This document shows positions 60,902-64,000 of a DNA stretch of 64,000 bases, in pieces (the stretch's first letter is position 1; each line of letters begins with the position of its first letter). The notes under the pieces are model-generated. The model ran no database searches and had not been told where the DNA came from. It was given only the letters and a program-made list of their open reading frames with translations. A program made the translations under genes and the position numbers. The stretch is from contig JBNRMW010000016.1 in the NCBI GenBank assembly GCA_050309795.1, forward strand, positions 186,001 through 250,000, in the 5' to 3' direction. This DNA comes from JBNRMW01 sp050309795 (GTDB lineage: Bacteria; Bacillota_I; Bacilli_A; Erysipelotrichales; Erysipelotrichaceae).

Positions 60902-62159
60902 CTTGGATTTGATAGATTGAATTAGACGATATAATTTGTTCATCAATGGATTGATGATTAATTCAAAATTCCCTGGTTGTTCTAATACATGACCCCCAAA
61001 GCCTTTCTTAAAGCGATAAACACCATCGTCTTCGACCCCACAGAAAGGTCCCTGAGTACCATAGAAATTGAAACGGGTAAGTTCCTGTTGAACAGCTAGT
61101 TTTAGAGCAACGTAATGAATAGCATGGGTCGCATTAAATCCGAAAAAATCAGCATCGTTACCAGCAAATAAGGCCGTCATTTCATTACTGTGGATTGTGT
61201 AAATCACTCCACCAATATCAATCGACTCCCGGTCTTTAAAGCCTTTTGCTTCATCGATTCGTTGATCAATAACCCTCAAGTTGTCCTGAGCAATACTTAA
61301 TCGATTGGACATTTTTTTAGAGGCCTTTTGTTGACGTATATGGTCCTCTAAAGATTTTATATCTTCTTGTAATTGTTGTTGTTCAGACTGTAACGATGCG
61401 TAGTAATTCTTAACATCAAACTGTGCTATAAGCACTTGACATTGATTACCAAAATTTTTCTTTAATGATTCGTAGTAATCCAAAGAGCGATCTTTAAATT
61501 GTCGTCTTTCCGCGGTAATTTTTGACAATTGTTTAAATCTACCGAGTTGCTCGACATCCAAATCCACGACCTCAATTTTATCTTTAATTGTTTTCCGAAT
61601 CGCTTTGCGGGTTGAATGATCAAAACTGAGCATGAGTTCTTCGTCATTCGTTATCGTCGATAAGTCTTTTACAAACATCCAACGACCAATACCGTTAATT
61701 TTACTGTTATCAAAACCAAGATGTTTCACATTGGCCCGTTCTAGATAATCAATCCAGGCTAAATGATGTTCTTCACCGACAATGTCGCCATTGATATCTC
61801 TTGGATAGACTTCAAAATTGGGTGTAATTAAGGCATGCAAGCAATGATGTTTTTTTAAGGCTATTTGAACATTTTTAAAAAAGAATTCAACAAAAGAATT
61901 CAACCAGTGCAGAATTACCAAAGTCGATTAAAGGACCTTGATTACATTGGGCAATCGTATAGTGAGCAATGACCTTCCGGATTGAAAATAAGCCAGCAGC
62001 AACCAGCTCTCCATTTTCTTCGACGCCATATACTTCAACTTGGCGCCCTTGGTCGAGGTGAACTTGAGCCATCGATGCCGACTGGACAAAGGATGCTTGT
62101 GGATATATTTGACTGAATTCATTAAATTGATCCAGCGATAGTGTTTTAAATTGATACAT
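60893..62159 (-). pseudogene. femX: FemX-like peptidoglycan branch aminoacyltransferase, frameshifted by a 13-bp tandem duplication
   Basis: FemABX enzymes add amino acids from tRNA to lipid II to build the interpeptide bridge. The N-terminal part (62159 to 61887, MYQFKTLSLDQFNEF to VEFFC-stop) and the rest (from 61921 on, FFFKNVQIALKKHH to the C-terminus) are in different frames. An exact tandem copy of GTTGAATTCTTTT (61879-61891 and 61892-61904) causes the shift; removing one copy restores a single frame of about 417 residues reading NSALVEFFFKNVQI. The coiled-coil arm (about 240-300 of the restored protein) and both GNAT-like domains are otherwise intact. Confidence 0.88.
61879..61904 (-). 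repeat. 13-bp tandem duplication inside femX
   Basis: Two adjacent identical copies of GTTGAATTCTTTT on the minus strand. The 13-base unit changes the reading frame by +1. Confidence 0.95.
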
Positions 62160-62192
62160 GAAAACCCCTCTTGGCTAAAAAGAAAAAACGAC

Positions 62193-62226
62193 GTTAAAAA
62201 CTATGGTCATGAGACACATAGTTTTC
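62193..62226 (-). terminator. Intrinsic terminator of ftsZ
   Basis: AAAACTATG and CATAGTTTT form a 9-bp stem with an 11-base loop, followed by T; it lies just after the ftsZ stop. Confidence 0.8.
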
Positions 62227-62230
62227 GTAT

Positions 62231-63316
62231 TTATCGTTGTTTGAAAAAAGATGGAATGGCGTTGTCGTCGTCGTCTTCAGAACCTTCTCCAACAAGATCT
62301 AATTCAAGATCAGGCTTTGGTTGGTGGTTGGTTGGACGAAAAGCCACTGACTCCTTCGTTGGTTCAACTGGCTGTTCGAAACCTGTTGCGATTACAGTAA
62401 CAATAATATTGTCTTGTAATTGATCGTTAATCGCGACACCAAAAATAATATCAATATCGCGCCCAGCAGAATGTCTAATAAATTCCACGGCATCGTTGGC
62501 GTCGTAAATAGTTATCGACTCGCCTCCAGTGACATTTATAATAGCTTTCGAGGCCCCTTCTATTTGAGCTTCCAATAGTGGTGAAGTAATAGCGTTTTGA
62601 GCCGCATCAATGGCTTTGTTTTCTCCATTGGCCATACCAATACCAATTAGGGCTGCGCCTTGATCGACCATAACCGATTTTACATCCGCAAAATCTAAGT
62701 TAATTAAGGCTGGAACCGCAATTAAATCGGTAATTGTTTGGACCCCTTGGCGTAAGACATTATCAGCCTCTTTAAAGGCATCTCTAAACGGTATGCGCCC
62801 AATAACTTCTAACAATTGGTTATTTGAAACAGTAATGATGCTGTCTGTATAATCTTTCAATTCTTCCAAACCCTCTTCGGCTTGTCGCATCCGACGAGCA
62901 CCTTCAAAGGAAAACGGCTTGGTCACAATAGCGACGGTTAGCGCACCGGCCTCTTGGGCTAGTTTCGCAAACATTGGTGCAGCACCTGTTCCCGTTCCAC
63001 CACCTAAACCACAGGTAATAAAAATCATGTCGGTGTCCTTCATGGCTTCGCGAATATCGTTTTCGCTTTCCATGGCTGCCCTACGGCCGATTTCAGGATT
63101 CCCTCCAGCACCTAACCCGCGGGTGGTGTCTTTTCCTAAAACGAGTTTATTTTTTACTAATGAAACATTGAGAACTTGCAGATCGGTGTTCGCTACATAA
63201 AACTCAACACCCTGTAAGCCCTCATCAACCATACGATTGATGGCGTTACAGCCTGCTCCTCCGATGCCGAATACTTTGATTCGAGCGACTTGTTGATACA
63301 TATCCGTTTGGCTCAT
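62231..63316 (-). CDS. ftsZ: Cell division protein FtsZ
   Basis: Tubulin-like GTPase that forms the division ring. GTP-binding elements: GIGGAGCNA (near 18-26) and the tubulin signature GGGTGTG at 105-111. The C-terminal linker is short and acidic, and the protein ends IPSFFKQR, the conserved peptide bound by FtsA. About 361 residues. ATG at 63316 lies 8 bases after GGAGG; a GTG codon directly upstream is 5 bases away. It follows ftsA by a few bases. Confidence 0.97.
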   Translation of the reverse strand: MSQTDMYQQVARIKVFGIGGAGCNAINRMVDEGLQGVEFYVANTDLQVLNVSLVKNKLVLGKDTTRGLGAGGNPEIGRRAAMESENDIREAMKDTDMIFITCGLGGGTGTGAAPMFAKLAQEAGALTVAIVTKPFSFEGARRMRQAEEGLEELKDYTDSIITVSNNQLLEVIGRIPFRDAFKEADNVLRQGVQTITDLIAVPALINLDFADVKSVMVDQGAALIGIGMANGENKAIDAAQNAITSPLLEAQIEGASKAIINVTGGESITIYDANDAVEFIRHSAGRDIDIIFGVAINDQLQDNIIVTVIATGFEQPVEPTKESVAFRPTNHQPKPDLELDLVGEGSEDDDDNAIPSFFKQR

Positions 63317-63321
63317 CACGG

Positions 63322-64000
63322 TTACCTCCTCTGTGCTGGTTTATCAAACATGGTTTTAATTCTTGTTGTTATTTTTGTGTCCTGGCTGTCTTTTACATAT
63401 TGAGACAGGTTGATAATAAATTCATTAATATCGATGCTCACTTCATCATTTTGATGCCACTGAATGTGATCGATATGAGCATAAAATGCGCCCAATAAGG
63501 CTGTTAATCTAGAGTCTCTAGCTCCAAGTGTCGAAGGGGTGTATTGACTGGATGTGACCGAACTCATTTTTTCTAACCCTTGACTTAGCCCTTTGATCGA
63601 GGCCCCTTCTGCTAAAATCTCAAAACGCGTTGGATGATCTTCGTAGATATTTTTTGAACTCCGCGTAATCATTTCCAAAGTTTTCTCAATCTCAGGTTTG
63701 GCTGCTAACATAATATCTTCTTGTGAACAAGTGAAGGATTTCTTATCCTTGGACCAGAGATAAATTGGTTCTTGGCCCCATTTTTCAGTGGAAAAGTCTA
63801 CATTATCAAACAATAATCGAGTCGCGACCTCTAACGGAACATCCAAATGGGCGGCTAAAGCATCAATCCACTGCTGGGTGCCTGTAAACAAAATTTCCGT
63901 GTGAATCAAACGACTTTTATAATATAGAGATAAGGTCGTATGTTGTCTTTCAATTTGAACACCAATTTGATAGGTTTCATCTAGTGGATCAAAAATAAAC
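63322..64000 (-). CDS. ftsA: Cell division protein FtsA, C-terminal part (5' end beyond the window)
   Basis: Actin-like membrane tether of the division ring. The frame stays open to the window edge; the visible residues start FIFDPLDETYQIGVQIERQH and include the FtsA pattern SLYYKSRLIHTEILFTGTQQW, then FEILAEGASIKGLSQGLEKM and YTPSTLGARDSRLTALLGAFYAHI, the C-terminal ATP-binding lobe. The end contains a basic segment (TKITTRIKTMFDKPAQRR) that suits an amphipathic membrane-targeting tail. Divergent from Bacillus FtsA but supported by the ftsZ neighbour. Confidence 0.87.
   Translation of the reverse strand, partial: FIFDPLDETYQIGVQIERQHTTLSLYYKSRLIHTEILFTGTQQWIDALAAHLDVPLEVATRLLFDNVDFSTEKWGQEPIYLWSKDKKSFTCSQEDIMLAAKPEIEKTLEMITRSSKNIYEDHPTRFEILAEGASIKGLSQGLEKMSSVTSSQYTPSTLGARDSRLTALLGAFYAHIDHIQWHQNDEVSIDINEFIINLSQYVKDSQDTKITTRIKTMFDKPAQRR

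Noticed and set aside
61928..62122. Alternative frame in the 5' part of femX
   Set aside because: It has no FemX features; the restored femX frame explains the region.
1..64000. Use of TGA as tryptophan (Mollicutes code)
   Set aside because: Trp is encoded by TGG throughout, and TGA ends several genes such as holA, coaE's neighbour mutM and comEA.
1..64000. tRNA or rRNA genes, prophage or defence islands
   Set aside because: No intergenic space holds a cloverleaf or rRNA-like segment, and the genes are housekeeping apart from one IS.

Overview
The window is chromosomal DNA from a low-GC Gram-positive bacterium (Bacillota). The evidence is B. subtilis-type DnaB and DnaI, IreB, Spx, RecD2, MreC/MreD, FemX, T-box leaders upstream of alaS and thrS, a SAM-I (S-box) riboswitch upstream of metK, and sigma-A promoters with frequent TG-extended -10 boxes. 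TGA is used as a stop and Trp is TGG, so the code is the standard one and not the Mollicutes code. The compact, overlapping genes and a ThrS without a TGS domain would fit an Erysipelotrichia-like lineage, but that placement is an inference.

Almost everything is on the minus strand, in long runs of overlapping or nearly touching genes. From left to right: pnp-pepV-trmB-M42 peptidase, with rpsO upstream (1-5.9 kb); hemW, a MazG-like gene, lepA, a membrane gene and fmt (5.9-10.5 kb); a complete IS30-like element with 13-bp flanking direct repeats (10.57-12.22 kb); rpsT (plus); greA-comEA-comEC-holA-sdaA (12.6-17.6 kb); ireB-ruvX-DUF1292-mltG-udk (17.7-20.4 kb); alaS with its T-box, and mnmA-CPBP protease-recD2 (20.4-27.3 kb); spx and trpS (divergent); two paralogous lipoproteins, a DUF1287 protein and uppP (28.9-32 kb); an ABC exporter pair (plus); metK with its S-box, yitT and ridA (34.5-37.1 kb); infC-rpmI-rplT-rdgB and a DUF1461-TrmL fusion (37.2-40.1 kb); proS (plus); thrS with its T-box, followed by a lipoprotein, a permease and a small gene (42.1-46 kb); a run polA-mutM-coaE-dnaB-dnaI-pfkA-pyk-glk-M29 peptidase-lactonase (46.1-57.6 kb); and finally ftsA-ftsZ, femX, radC, mreC, mreD and a ZnuA-like lipoprotein (57.6-64 kb).

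Functionally this is mostly core housekeeping: translation (four aminoacyl-tRNA synthetases, IF3, L20, L35, S15, S20, LepA, tRNA modification), DNA replication and repair, upper and lower glycolysis control steps, and cell division and elongation. The expression control that can be read from the sequence is rich: two T-boxes, one S-box, a likely L20-type leader with an AUC start codon for infC, an S15-type leader and many intrinsic terminators.

I do not see a complete, clearly novel multi-gene system. The most notable local observations are a femX gene broken by an exact 13-bp tandem duplication (potentially revertible), a 41-residue membrane microprotein translationally coupled to radC, a DUF1461-TrmL fusion, a hairpin that covers the comEA start and doubles as a candidate terminator for greA, and an IS insertion that supplies the -35 box of the fmt promoter. 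No rRNA or tRNA genes, CRISPR arrays or prophage were seen, and no stretch over about 300 bases lacks a gene or mobile element.
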